Source: Thermothielavioides terrestris NRRL 8126 (taxonomy: Eukaryota; Ascomycota; Sordariomycetes; Sordariales; Chaetomiaceae). Taken from it: a stretch of DNA of 64,000 nucleotides. Where the stretch lies: contig NC_016461.1 in assembly GCF_000226115.1 (NCBI RefSeq), forward strand, positions 682,001-746,000, given 5' to 3'. The notes under the pieces were generated by a model that was not told the origin of the DNA, searched no databases, and saw nothing but the letters and a program-made list of their open reading frames with translations. How positions within the stretch are numbered: the stretch's first letter is position 1; every line of letters starts with the position of its first letter. Both the position numbers and the translations under genes were made by a program. Shown one piece after another: positions 25,201 to 34,071 of this stretch.

Positions 25201-26720
25201 ACCCTACGAGCTAAAGGACAGTCTCCTCTACTATATCGACTACAAAGGAGCGAGGAAGCTTTATATCCCTAGCAACTATATTAAAGACATTCTTACTATT
25301 GTATATAACAATACTTACTACTTTAGTATATACAATATAATAGCGAACCTCTCGGTATTCGCTTTTAACTAAAAGCGATAGATAGTACGTAAGTATATTT
25401 GGCATTGCCCTATATATAGAGAGAACTAGACTTTGAGAGAACCAAAGCCTAGAGACTTTTAGCTAATTTGGACATCGCTATAGCCTTTTTATACTATTAC
25501 AATAGATTTTATCGTTGGTTTGCCTACTATACCCTCTAAAGGGACACTATAGTTAATAAAAAAGTATCTAATCCTCAACGCTATATACACTATTATCTAC
25601 AAGTTTAGCAAGAAAAAGCTCCTTATAGCTAGAAATGACAAGATATTAGTAGAAGATTAGGTAGTTATAATTCTTAGAGCATTAATATATATAGATTGGG
25701 GGCTCCTAATATAAATCATTAGTAATAGAGACCCTAAGTTCACCTCTAACCTATAGAAAGAAATCTTTTATATCCTAGGCGTTAGCCTCCTTTTCTTAAT
25801 AGCCTATTACCCTTAGACGGACAGTTAGTTAGAAAGAACGAACTAAATAGTAGAAATCGCTATCCAAATAGAAGCTATAGAGAAACTAAGGATGCTATAG
25901 CCTCTACTTCTCCTTATATTACAATATAACCTTAATAATATACTTATAATCACTATTGGAAGATCACTGAACAAGTTGGTATATAGTTTTAAACTACGTT
26001 CTATCCTAGATATACTTCACTATAAGAAGGGCACTGTTGCCTCTACCAAAGCTATTAGTGTCCTTAGACAATAGTATTAGGAGGAAGTAGTAGAACAAAT
26101 CGATTATATAGGCGCTATTGCGAAAATACGTTACAACGATAGGTATATACCTACTAAGTTTAAAGTAGGAGACATCGTTTATCTACAACTATACAATAGA
26201 TACTATCTCCTAGGAAAGCCTAAACAAAAGTGGTTACTATAATAGGTAAGACTATTTAAGATTATCTATAAAATCGATAGGAACGCCTACGAGCTTGACT
26301 TTCTAGCTAGTTAGAAAGTCTATTCTATAGTTTTAGTTTCCTAGTTATAGAAACCAGATTAGGGGAAAGACCCCTTTAGCTATAACGTAGAACCTCCTAG
26401 CTCTATAATCGTTAACGGAGACGAGTATTAGGAAGTCGAGAGAATTGTATAACAGCATATTACCTAGAGGAATAAGAGACCTAAGGTCAAGTATCTAGTA
26501 TAATAGAAGAGGTATATTGCTAAGGACGACTAGTAGATTATATATATTTAGCTTGTTAATAGCGTTAGAGAGCTTGTTAAAGAATATAAAAGAGTATATC
26601 CTATTGACTAGGAGAAAGAACACTATAATAAAGGCATTGCTATTGAGGAGTAAGAAATAGTGACAAAGATTCCTCGATCTTAGAACTAAGTTGTTGTTAA
26701 GCTACTATAGAGGAAGGGTA
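22290..26720 (+). pseudogene. Element 3 pol remnant: PR-RT-RH-IN-chromodomain
   Basis: A protease-like segment at about 22,430-22,640 has CFNIGSNTNLVD, where DxGS/D-type Asp residues appear changed to Asn. RT lies at about 23,440-24,130 with the catalytic box YINN at 23954-23965. RNase H-like sequence follows to about 24,880. An integrase zinc-binding region lies near 25,290-25,430 (Y/H then IWHCPIY), and the integrase core at about 25,490-25,870 has ITIDFIVGLPTI, ISNRDPKFTS and a Glu-Arg-Thr-Asn box. A chromodomain sits at about 26,422-26,540 (VERIV, then KVKYLV and KRYIAKDD). RIP stops are spread throughout. This is a third chromovirus lineage, clearly different in sequence from Elements 1 and 2. 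Confidence 0.9.
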
Positions 26721-27348
26721 GCGACTAGTAATAGCTATACTATTACTGACTTTCTCTTTCCTTCTTTTCTATTCCCCTCTCTTCCTTTTATTCGTTTATA
26801 CTTTCTTTAATAAGATACATTTACTTCACTATATCTATTCCCGTTATACCGCTACTAGATGTATAAACGTTGTCCTTTATCTTATAGATCTCCTTTTCTT
26901 CTCTTTATCCCTTACTTAGACAATACTACTACTTTCAGTTATAAAACTATAATCATTTAGTTCGTTAAGCACTTTGCTTATCCTAGTTTTCCTATATATA
27001 GATTCGCTATTGGCTATAACCTATAAATAGTTAGGGAAAGCCATTATATTACTATAAAGGTATAGGGCTTTAAGCCTCGAAGGCACAATGTTCTATAATC
27101 TAGCCACTGCTAGATGGCAATACCGTTCATTGGCTATAGGCACCGTACTATTGTTTTTTGTTTACTTTTAAATTAGCTCAATGTAAGCCATTATAATTTT
27201 CTTTCTCTTTATATATTACCCTCAATATATCTATCTCCTACAACACTCCTATATTATAATCTATTATATTCGTTATACGATCAATTGTTAGCCATTTTTA
27301 GTACTGAACTATATATATTTATATAAATAGCTATCTATCGGTATACGC
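26721..27348. other. Element 3 spacer between pol and extra ORF
   Basis: AT-rich, with pyrimidine-rich runs at 26,750-26,800 and no sustained frame on either strand. It may have held the 3' end of pol and a promoter or splice region for the downstream ORF, but nothing shows this directly. Confidence 0.4.
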
Positions 27349-29530
27349 TTGTACTATATTCGTGATTTAAAACAATTCGCTACACATTGTCGTAATACCT
27401 ATAGCAACGATAAGGCTAACTATATAGTCGATTCCTTTGATTTATTAACATTATTAAGCAGCAAGGTACTCGAAGACAACTATATCGATATCATAGAAGG
27501 AGATATACAACTAGCTTTCATTATCTATAAGATACCTCTTTATAGAAGAAAGATGCTCGCTAAAGGTTATACCGTCAATACCTAAAAAAGGGAGAGCGCT
27601 CGCCTCGCTACTAAGCAAGTAGGAGATATAAAAAAGGCCGACAGTATACCCAATGTTCCCTTATATACCGTAAGAGTATATACATCCTATTAAGTTACAA
27701 CTAAGAACGTCGCTTCTAGAACTATATAAGACAATAAGATAACGGCCACTAAGGAAGCTAATATAGCTAAAGCAAGTTAGAATAGCTTGAAGACCGTCTA
27801 TAAAGAATAGTAGTAGGCCGCTACCTTAGGTCTTATTATAGTCTCCAACGATAAATACAAAGTCGCTAAGGACAACGAAGAAGCGTTTAAGAGTAATATA
27901 GTATAAGAACACCTAGATACCCTCCTTACTTACAAATATATAGAGGGAGAGCAGCCTCTCTAATATATACCTAAGATCTAGTATCCTAATACTAGCAACG
28001 TTATATCTACCTATATATAGTGTAAGGAAGTATAATAAGCTCTATACATGATATCTAAAGATAAGGCTATTGCAACCAATGACGATTAAGATGCCTTTAA
28101 CGACGATAGAGTTAAGTATACTAGCAACGAAGAAGATATAGCCACCGAACTACATTGTATTCTAGAGCTATAGGAGACTCGTATATCCTATAGATATTCT
28201 CGTTGCCTTATAAAAGCTACGAACAAGTATATCCCTACTATAAGCAAGGCACTCGCTTATATATATATAGACTTTGGTTATAACAAGGAATATATAGCTA
28301 AACTTGCAACGTAGTTTACTAGATTTTACTGTATAGTCCTAAAGAAAGACCCTAGTAACAAACCTATTAGTTTCGCTTACAACTTGTATATCTATAGGAT
28401 TAAAGGTATAATTAAAAAGGCCCTTAAGGAGTTTTAGGAGACTAGTATAGTTATTATAAGCCAAATGCTAATAGCAATTAAGATCCTTGCTTTACAATAT
28501 ATCTCGCCTAAAGGAGAGGGCAACCCTATAATCAACGTAATACTAAGAGAGCTTAGGCTTGCCTATTATAACAACGCTAGAGCTATAGACGTAGCAAGCG
28601 GTACTAGCTATATAGTTATTATAAGCGACAATACAATCAAATCGCTTTAAGCGGATATAAAGGCTATATAGGCGCTTACTAAAGATCTGCTATAGTTCGC
28701 TTAGAAATACCAAGCTTATATTAAGGAAGTCGAGAAAATTGCTATAGAATCTATAAGACGTATTAGCGCTATAGATATAAACAAGAACGCTAGCTATATA
28801 GAGCTAGATAGCCTTGCCTTCTAAGGCGACCTAGATAATATATACTATTACTAGATTAGGAAGATTAGCAATATATAGCTAGCCTATAACAAGACTATAA
28901 TGGAACTCTATTATATAGATAACGTACTCTAAAAGGAGATCGATACTACTATTCGAGTAGCAGTGAATATATATAACATCGTCTATATAGGATTGACGTA
29001 GCGTATATAGGACATTGAGCGCTACCTTTCAGCTATTAAGTTCTAAACTATTGCAATAGATATAACTGCCGCCAAAGTATACGTTATAAAGTAGGCCACT
29101 ATAGCCATCTAAACCGTTAGACACTAAGAGGTAGCGCCTAAGGTTAGCTATACTACAACTATAACGACTATATATTCTATTAAGACTATATAGCCAACTA
29201 CGTAGAAAACGCCCATTAAGGCACCTATCGCCAAAGCAGCGCCGCCAATTGCATCGACGATACTAGTCAAGACGTTATAAAGCTAGTATAATAAAAGCCC
29301 CTACTCAACGTTAGAAGCTAAAACAGCTAAAGTCACTGCTACTAAGCGCCAATTGTAAAGTAACTATTGACAACAAGACGTATAAGACGCCAATATATCC
29401 TCCTAAGAAGCTTAAGAAGGCGCCTACTTCCACTAAGTATAGAGTAGTAGCAAAGGTATCTAAAGCTAGAAGAGACGACCCTTATACTAGTAATAGTATA
29501 GTCAATCTCGACAAGTAGAATAAATAAACA
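27349..29530 (+). pseudogene. Element 3 extra ORF downstream of chromodomain
   Basis: One + frame holds for about 725 codons and is broken only by TAA and TAG. Two fully open parts (27349-27585, 78 codons; 28465-28650, 61 codons) lie in that same frame. Readable blocks include DLLTLLSSKVLEDNYIDIIE, KPISFAYNLYIYRIKG and IRRISAIDINKNASYIELDS; the second half looks helical and the C-terminus is Lys/Pro/Thr/Ala-rich. I recognise no reverse transcriptase, integrase, envelope or gag motif. Possible identities are an accessory retrotransposon protein, a captured host gene or an inserted older element. Its ancestral start is unknown. Confidence 0.65.
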
Positions 29531-29699
29531 AATATATTATAATAGAGGACTTTGCTATAGACTAGGATAATAGATATAGAAATCCTATATAGGGTATAAT
29601 ATAAACTAGTTTTCTTTTCTTTCTATATACTCTCTTATCCTATATTAAGTTCTATAATAATGGTAAGAACGCTATCTTTTCTTCTTATTTCTAGGCACT

Positions 29700-29947
29700 T
29701 ATTATATACAACTATAGCAAGGGTATCTATAACTGTACTATAGTCAGAGGTGACGAGCGTTCCCTTAAAAGAGGAACCTCGTCTATAACCCCTTTATAGA
29801 ATAGTAGACTATATCAATATACTTTTGTAATATATACTAGTATTTAGGAGTGCCGCCTTATCGGCTAACGAGGCTAAGAGGCATTGATCTTTCTTATCCT
29901 TATACGTTTACCGCTAGATAGTCACCGAGGACCATCCACGTATAACA
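29700..29947 (+). repeat. Element 3 3' LTR
   Basis: 248 bp, collinear with 12075-12322. Its first bases are TATTATA (TG lost) and it ends TATAACA, followed by GTAGC. The 30 bases before it are pyrimidine-rich, not purine-rich. Confidence 0.93.
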
Positions 29948-29952
29948 GTAGC

Positions 29953-30580
29953 GAGGGCAGTGGTAACTTCGGCGGCTTCGGCGGTAGCAGCTTCGGATAT
30001 AGCGGCTTTGGCGGTATAGTGTAAGACGACCCTGATCCGCTTATTGCCAATAGACGTTATATTGGCTAGGGCTTTGGCGGTATAGCGTAAGATGATCTTG
30101 ATCCGACTAGCGATACTAGTGGTAAGCTTAGGGGGCTTAGGAGGTTTAGGAGGTTCGGGAGCTAGGCAGGCACTGTAGCGAGATAGCTTAGGCGCCTTGC
30201 TCTATTATAAGGGCGTACAACTACGCTTCGAAAGCGCTATCGAGAACTATACTAGGGCACAAAGAGGGTAGGATCAAAGGATTATATATAGTAGATCGCC
30301 TAGGCGCCTAAGGATAGAGTTGGGAGGTCGCTAAATAGGCTAGGCAACGCTAGGAGGTATAGAGGGCGCAATACTATGGAATTCTATACAGTGCCTTCGA
30401 ATAAGGCATCATCTATAGCTTTAAGAAGGCTAGAAGATAGCGGTAAGCCATCAAAGCATACTGAACGCCTAAGAATAAGTCGGTAGCTAAGAAGCAGGGG
30501 TTTAGGGGTAAGTATTCGGCATTACGCTCAATATTCAATTGATCGCTAGCTAACTAAGCTGGAATAAACCGTAGAGCCAT
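29953..30580 (+). pseudogene. Repeat-bearing ORF, 3' part, split by Element 3
   Basis: This continues the ORF that ends at 12074. Removing Element 3 and one GTAGC copy (17,878 bp) brings the 66-nt repeat at 30005 into exactly the frame of the copy at 11998. Two further repeat copies start at 30005 and 30071, followed by a Gly-rich segment (SLGGLGGLGGSGARQAL) and LGALLYYKGVQLRFESAIENY. Stops are TAG/TAA. Beyond about 30,240 two other frames are also fairly open, so the real 3' end is uncertain. The family is unknown. Confidence 0.55.
30005..30110 (+). repeat. 66-bp repeats matching 11998-12063
   Basis: Copy 30005-30070 is full length and a second copy starting at 30071 is partial. Both match 11998-12063 across the Element 3 insertion. 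The unit encodes an Ala/Val/Leu-rich 22-residue block. Confidence 0.8.
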
Positions 30581-30640
30581 CAATAAGCACGTAAAAACAC
30601 TAGAAAATAGCTATTTAGGCCGTTTTTTGCAGTATCTACA

Positions 30641-31447
30641 GCTTCAAATTCGATAGCGATAGTTGCCCACTGTTGCCCACTGTTGGCTACTGTTGTTCAA
30701 ATTGGGGTGTGTTGCAGGCACTTGGACCCACTTTCGCCTGGTGTTTGGAAGCGACAACTGTGTAACACCTGCTGCATGAGCCCCTCGGCCAGTCAACTTC
30801 GACGATTCCTTCCTCGTCACACACACACTCTTTCCTGCATGGCACAGGACCTGGGTCCCATACCAGGAAGAAATGCCTTGAGTTTTTGTTTGCGGCTGAT
30901 CTAGCCTCCTGCGCCTTCTGTTTTCTGCGCTTGCTTTTCACGCGTCTCTTTTGGTCACTCATTGCCTCCCCTGTTGATGAAGCAGCCCTCCTCATCAGGG
31001 CTGGTCACCACCCACTCACTGCCTGGGCGAAGACGCCGCCCGCCCTTTACAGTCAGATGATACCTTATATCCCCCAGGTTTCTTTTAAAAGGAGGGCATC
31101 ATGACCTGGTCCTAGACTGAGCAACCCGCAAGCCGTCCCGGGTCCGTCTCTCTTTGTTCCGGCCTTGCCTGGGCTGTCTCGCGAGACCTTCATTTTTTGA
31201 AAGTTCAACCTACAGACACCACACCTCGAACCGTTCAACTGGACATTGGTAATGGGTATTATTATCCGCCTTTCTTTGGATCCTGCGGTTCGTACTCATA
31301 CCTCTTTGGGCACCTGGCTGTGTCAGTGTCAGCCCGTTTTCAGACAACTCATGCTGATAGTCAGCTAGCTAGACCGGATAACGGGACGCCAGCTCTGCCT
31401 TGCACTCAGGGCCACTCTTTCACCAATCTACGTACATACACGGCAGC
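30641..31447. other. Transition to GC-rich DNA; GH76 upstream region
   Basis: Three short direct copies of tgttg(c/g) words (30,661-30,695) mark the edge of the mutated block. After that CA/TG words are normal. No gene is supported. The interval would hold the promoter of the GH76 gene, less than 0.8 kb from heterochromatin-like DNA. Confidence 0.6.
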
Positions 31448-33697
31448 ATGCTGGTTGAGTGGGCCGTGGTCGCTGCGGCGGCCACGGCTGTGTCCGCCGT
31501 CTCTCCTTGGTCTTCCCTCCCTTTCAAACCGAAAGATGGCGCCAGGGGCAACGACAACCGCCCGCCGCTCTCGGACGACCGCGTGTTCCACGACATGTTG
31601 ACGGCTTTGAGCGACCTGCAGGACGCCTACTTCCAGCGCTGGGTTGGGACGTGGCCCGAGGGTATCGACTGGACGCGCGCTGTTACGAGCACCCACGTGG
31701 CCGCCACGCTGCGCGTCATCTCGGACGCCCTCGAGCTCAGCCTGCCCGACCCGCCCGGCGAGTGCGCGGTCCGCAAGGCGGAGGTCATATCGGGCTACTT
31801 CGCCGACGTGATCGCCTACTACTTCGCCGAGGACGCCTTCGCTATCCGCAACCAGGCCTACGACGACATGCTCTGGGTCGTGCTGGGCTGGCTCGAGTCG
31901 ATCCAGTTCGTCGACGAGCACGGCCGGCTCGCCTCCCGCATGGCCTCCGTAGGGCTGCAGCGCACTCTGCCCGGGGCCTGCGAGACGTGGTACGGCAGCG
32001 GCTGGACGCCCGCCTTCGCCCACCGCGCCAGGGTCTTCTGGGAGCTGGCCGCCAAGGGCTGGGACACGACGCTGTGCGGCGGCGGCATGCTGTGGAACCC
32101 GGGGCTGATGCCGTACAAGAACGCCGTGACCAACCAGCTGTTCATCTCCGCCTCCGTCGGCATGTACTTGCACTTTCCGGGCGACAGCAACCCGTCGCCC
32201 TTCGGCTTCGGCACGCCGCTCGAGCCGCACGACCCGGCCTTCCTCCGCGCGGCCCGCGACGCCCACGCCTGGCTGGCCGCGTCCAACATGACCAACGCGC
32301 AGGGCCTCTACGCCGACGGCTTCCACATCTCGGGCCGCAACGGCAGCACACGCTGCGACCTCCGCGACGAGATGGTCTACACGTACAACCAGGGCATCAT
32401 CCTGTCGGGCCTGCTGGGCCTGTTCCGTGCCACCGGCGAGCCGCGCTTCCTGCGCGAGGGCCACGCGCTGGTCGAGAACGTCGTGCGCGCCACCGGGTGG
32501 GATCTCGAGCGCGACGCACCGATGGACGCTCTCGAGTTTGATTTCACCACAGACCCCGGCTCCCGCGTCACTTCCGGTTCCGGTTCCGGCCCCAGGCCTG
32601 GCTTCGGATTCAGACAGCAGACGACGAAGACAAAGACGAAGAAGGACCAGAAAAAGACGACTAGCACGAAGCCCCCGCGCCCGCCGCGGCTGCCCCCGTG
32701 GCGCGGACTCGGCCGCGCGGGCGTGCTCGAGGAGGCGTGCGACGCGTCGGGCACCTGCTCGCAGGACGCGCAGACGTTCAAGGGCATCTGGATGCACCAC
32801 TTTGCGGCGTTTTGCGCGCCCGACGCGCTGCGGCCGCGCGCCGGTCCCAGCGCCGCCACCACCACCACCACCTCCTCCTCCTCCTCCTCCGCCACCACCA
32901 ACACCACCAACACCGCCCCAGCAGCAGCAACAGCAACAACAGCAGCAACAGCAGCAGCACAACCAGCCCCAGATTTTCACGCAACCGCCTGCCGCCGCTA
33001 CCTCCCCTGGCTGCGGCACAACGCGCGCGCGGCGCTGCAGACCCGCGACGCGCGCGGGCTGTTCGGCATGTGGTGGACCGCGGGACTGCTGCTGCCGCAG
33101 AACCACGGCCAGGACCACGGCCAGGACCACGACCATTACGACCACGACCACGACTACGATGGCCTCGATGGCCTCGACGATGGCGACGCGGGGCGCGGGG
33201 AGGCGCTGGCGCTGGCGTTGGATTTGTATTTGGAGGAGCTAGCGCGGGAGCGAGAGTGGGAGCGGGAGGGGGGAAGGGAGGAGGGGGGCCAGGTGGTGGA
33301 TTATCGGAACTGGGGCGTGCCGAGGGATGCGGTGTGGATGAAGCTTGCTGATGCGGATCAGCATAGCGACGATCATGATGATGGCGGTGGTAGTGGCAGT
33401 GGTAGTGGTAGTGGTGGTAGAAGCAGTGGCGGCGGTGATGCTGGTGCTGGCGCAGGTGGGCAGGGCCAGAAGCCCTTGGGCGGCACCGGCGGCCGTCACG
33501 GCCAGGTTGCTGCGGGGAGGGCCGCCGCGGGTAATGATGACAATAACCTGGGGAAGAGGGGGGAGCAGGAGGTCCTGGGCGCCGCCGCCGGCGCATCCGA
33601 CCCGAACCTTCGCGGGCGGGGGCGCACGGTGGAGACGCAGGGCGGCGGGCTCGCGCTGCTGCGGGCGCTGTGGGTGGTTTCGAGACATGAGTTATGA
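31448..33697 (+). CDS. GH76 family (Dfg5/Dcw1-like) alpha-1,6-mannanase-related protein
   Basis: A single open frame of 749 residues starts at the ATG at 31448, chosen because it gives a hydrophobic signal peptide (VEWAVVAAAATAVSAVS); an upstream in-frame ATG at 31400 would bury it. The family acts on alpha-1,6-mannan, and in fungi often links GPI-mannoproteins to the cell wall. The adjacent Asp pair expected at the active site is D139-D140 (QAYDDMLWV). Other core blocks are GGMLWNP, YKNAVTNQLFISAS, DEMVYTYNQGIILSGL, DYRNWGVP near residue 618 and GGGLALLRALW near the C-terminus. Three low-complexity insertions interrupt the later part of the domain: Ser/Thr/Ala (about 472-515), Asp/His (about 553-581) and Gly/Ser (about 642-675). 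They are coded by CCA/CAG/GGT-type repeats and make the protein longer than usual. Whether some are removed as introns cannot be seen. No clear GPI signal is visible. Confidence 0.85.
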   Translation: MLVEWAVVAAAATAVSAVSPWSSLPFKPKDGARGNDNRPPLSDDRVFHDMLTALSDLQDAYFQRWVGTWPEGIDWTRAVTSTHVAATLRVISDALELSLPDPPGECAVRKAEVISGYFADVIAYYFAEDAFAIRNQAYDDMLWVVLGWLESIQFVDEHGRLASRMASVGLQRTLPGACETWYGSGWTPAFAHRARVFWELAAKGWDTTLCGGGMLWNPGLMPYKNAVTNQLFISASVGMYLHFPGDSNPSPFGFGTPLEPHDPAFLRAARDAHAWLAASNMTNAQGLYADGFHISGRNGSTRCDLRDEMVYTYNQGIILSGLLGLFRATGEPRFLREGHALVENVVRATGWDLERDAPMDALEFDFTTDPGSRVTSGSGSGPRPGFGFRQQTTKTKTKKDQKKTTSTKPPRPPRLPPWRGLGRAGVLEEACDASGTCSQDAQTFKGIWMHHFAAFCAPDALRPRAGPSAATTTTTSSSSSSATTNTTNTAPAAATATTAATAAAQPAPDFHATACRRYLPWLRHNARAALQTRDARGLFGMWWTAGLLLPQNHGQDHGQDHDHYDHDHDYDGLDGLDDGDAGRGEALALALDLYLEELAREREWEREGGREEGGQVVDYRNWGVPRDAVWMKLADADQHSDDHDDGGGSGSGSGSGGRSSGGGDAGAGAGGQGQKPLGGTGGRHGQVAAGRAAAGNDDNNLGKRGEQEVLGAAAGASDPNLRGRGRTVETQGGGLALLRALWVVSRHEL

Positions 33698-34071
33698 CGG
33701 GCGGCGTTGCTGGGCTTTCTTTGCACTTTGCGTGGCTGGCATGGTTGGTTAGAAGGCGCTTGCTTGAACGCACCTGGGATTGTTTATGGTTAGGCTGGCA
33801 TTCCTGTTGTTATTCGCTCACGTTATACCCTATGATTGAACTTTAGAGACGAACTCAGGCTAGAACCTGTATATCATGGCTATGCAAAGAAGTCCGTCGG
33901 TCCGTGCTGTACGAGACATCGGCGAGAGACGTAAGCAATCATAGTCACTGGGCACTCGTCGTCCGGGCATGGGGTATAGGATTTGACATCTGTTTGAAAT
34001 ACTCGCAGATGGCAAGGGTACCTGGGAGGTAGGTACCCGATATGTACCCAGTATAGTACAGAACCGCTGCA
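33698..34071. other. Intergenic, convergent 3' ends
   Basis: This is the space between the tail-to-tail GH76 and D-lactate dehydrogenase genes. No further coding or repeat signal is seen. Confidence 0.6.

Larger units (their letters stand above)
12075..29947 (+). mobile_element. Element 3: large Ty3/gypsy chromovirus, split by Element 2
   Basis: Direct repeats of exactly 248 bp (12075-12322 and 29700-29947) bound the element, with a perfect GTAGC target duplication at 12070-12074 and 29948-29952. The left LTR has TGTTATA...TATAACA ends. Without the nested Element 2 and one ACGAT copy it is about 10.55 kb, long for a Ty3/gypsy element. On the + strand it holds a gag region (split), protease-like, RT, RNase H, integrase and chromodomain remnants, a roughly 0.6-kb spacer, then an extra ORF of about 2.2 kb. 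Unlike the other two elements, it shows neither a polypurine tract before the 3' LTR nor a self-complementary primer site after the 5' LTR. Confidence 0.92.
1..30640. other. RIP-mutated AT-rich block
   Basis: The whole interval is dominated by TA-containing words (tata, ctata, tagg), while CA and TG dinucleotides are scarce, most clearly inside the transposons. Recognisable retrotransposon proteins run through it with TAG or TAA where Gln (CAA/CAG) or Trp (TGG) is expected. That is the product of C-to-T change at CpA on either strand, the known preference of repeat-induced point mutation in Pezizomycotina. The change to ordinary GC-rich DNA with CA/TG words is abrupt at about 30,640-30,660. 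Such blocks are usually H3K9-methylated heterochromatin, pericentromeric or subtelomeric; that part is inference. No intact host gene is visible in it. Confidence 0.93.

Noticed and set aside
31406..33151. 581-codon minus-strand frame opposite the GH76 gene
   Set aside because: Mirror of the GC-rich GH76 coding sequence; low-complexity Val/Gly/Ala/Arg composition and no family.
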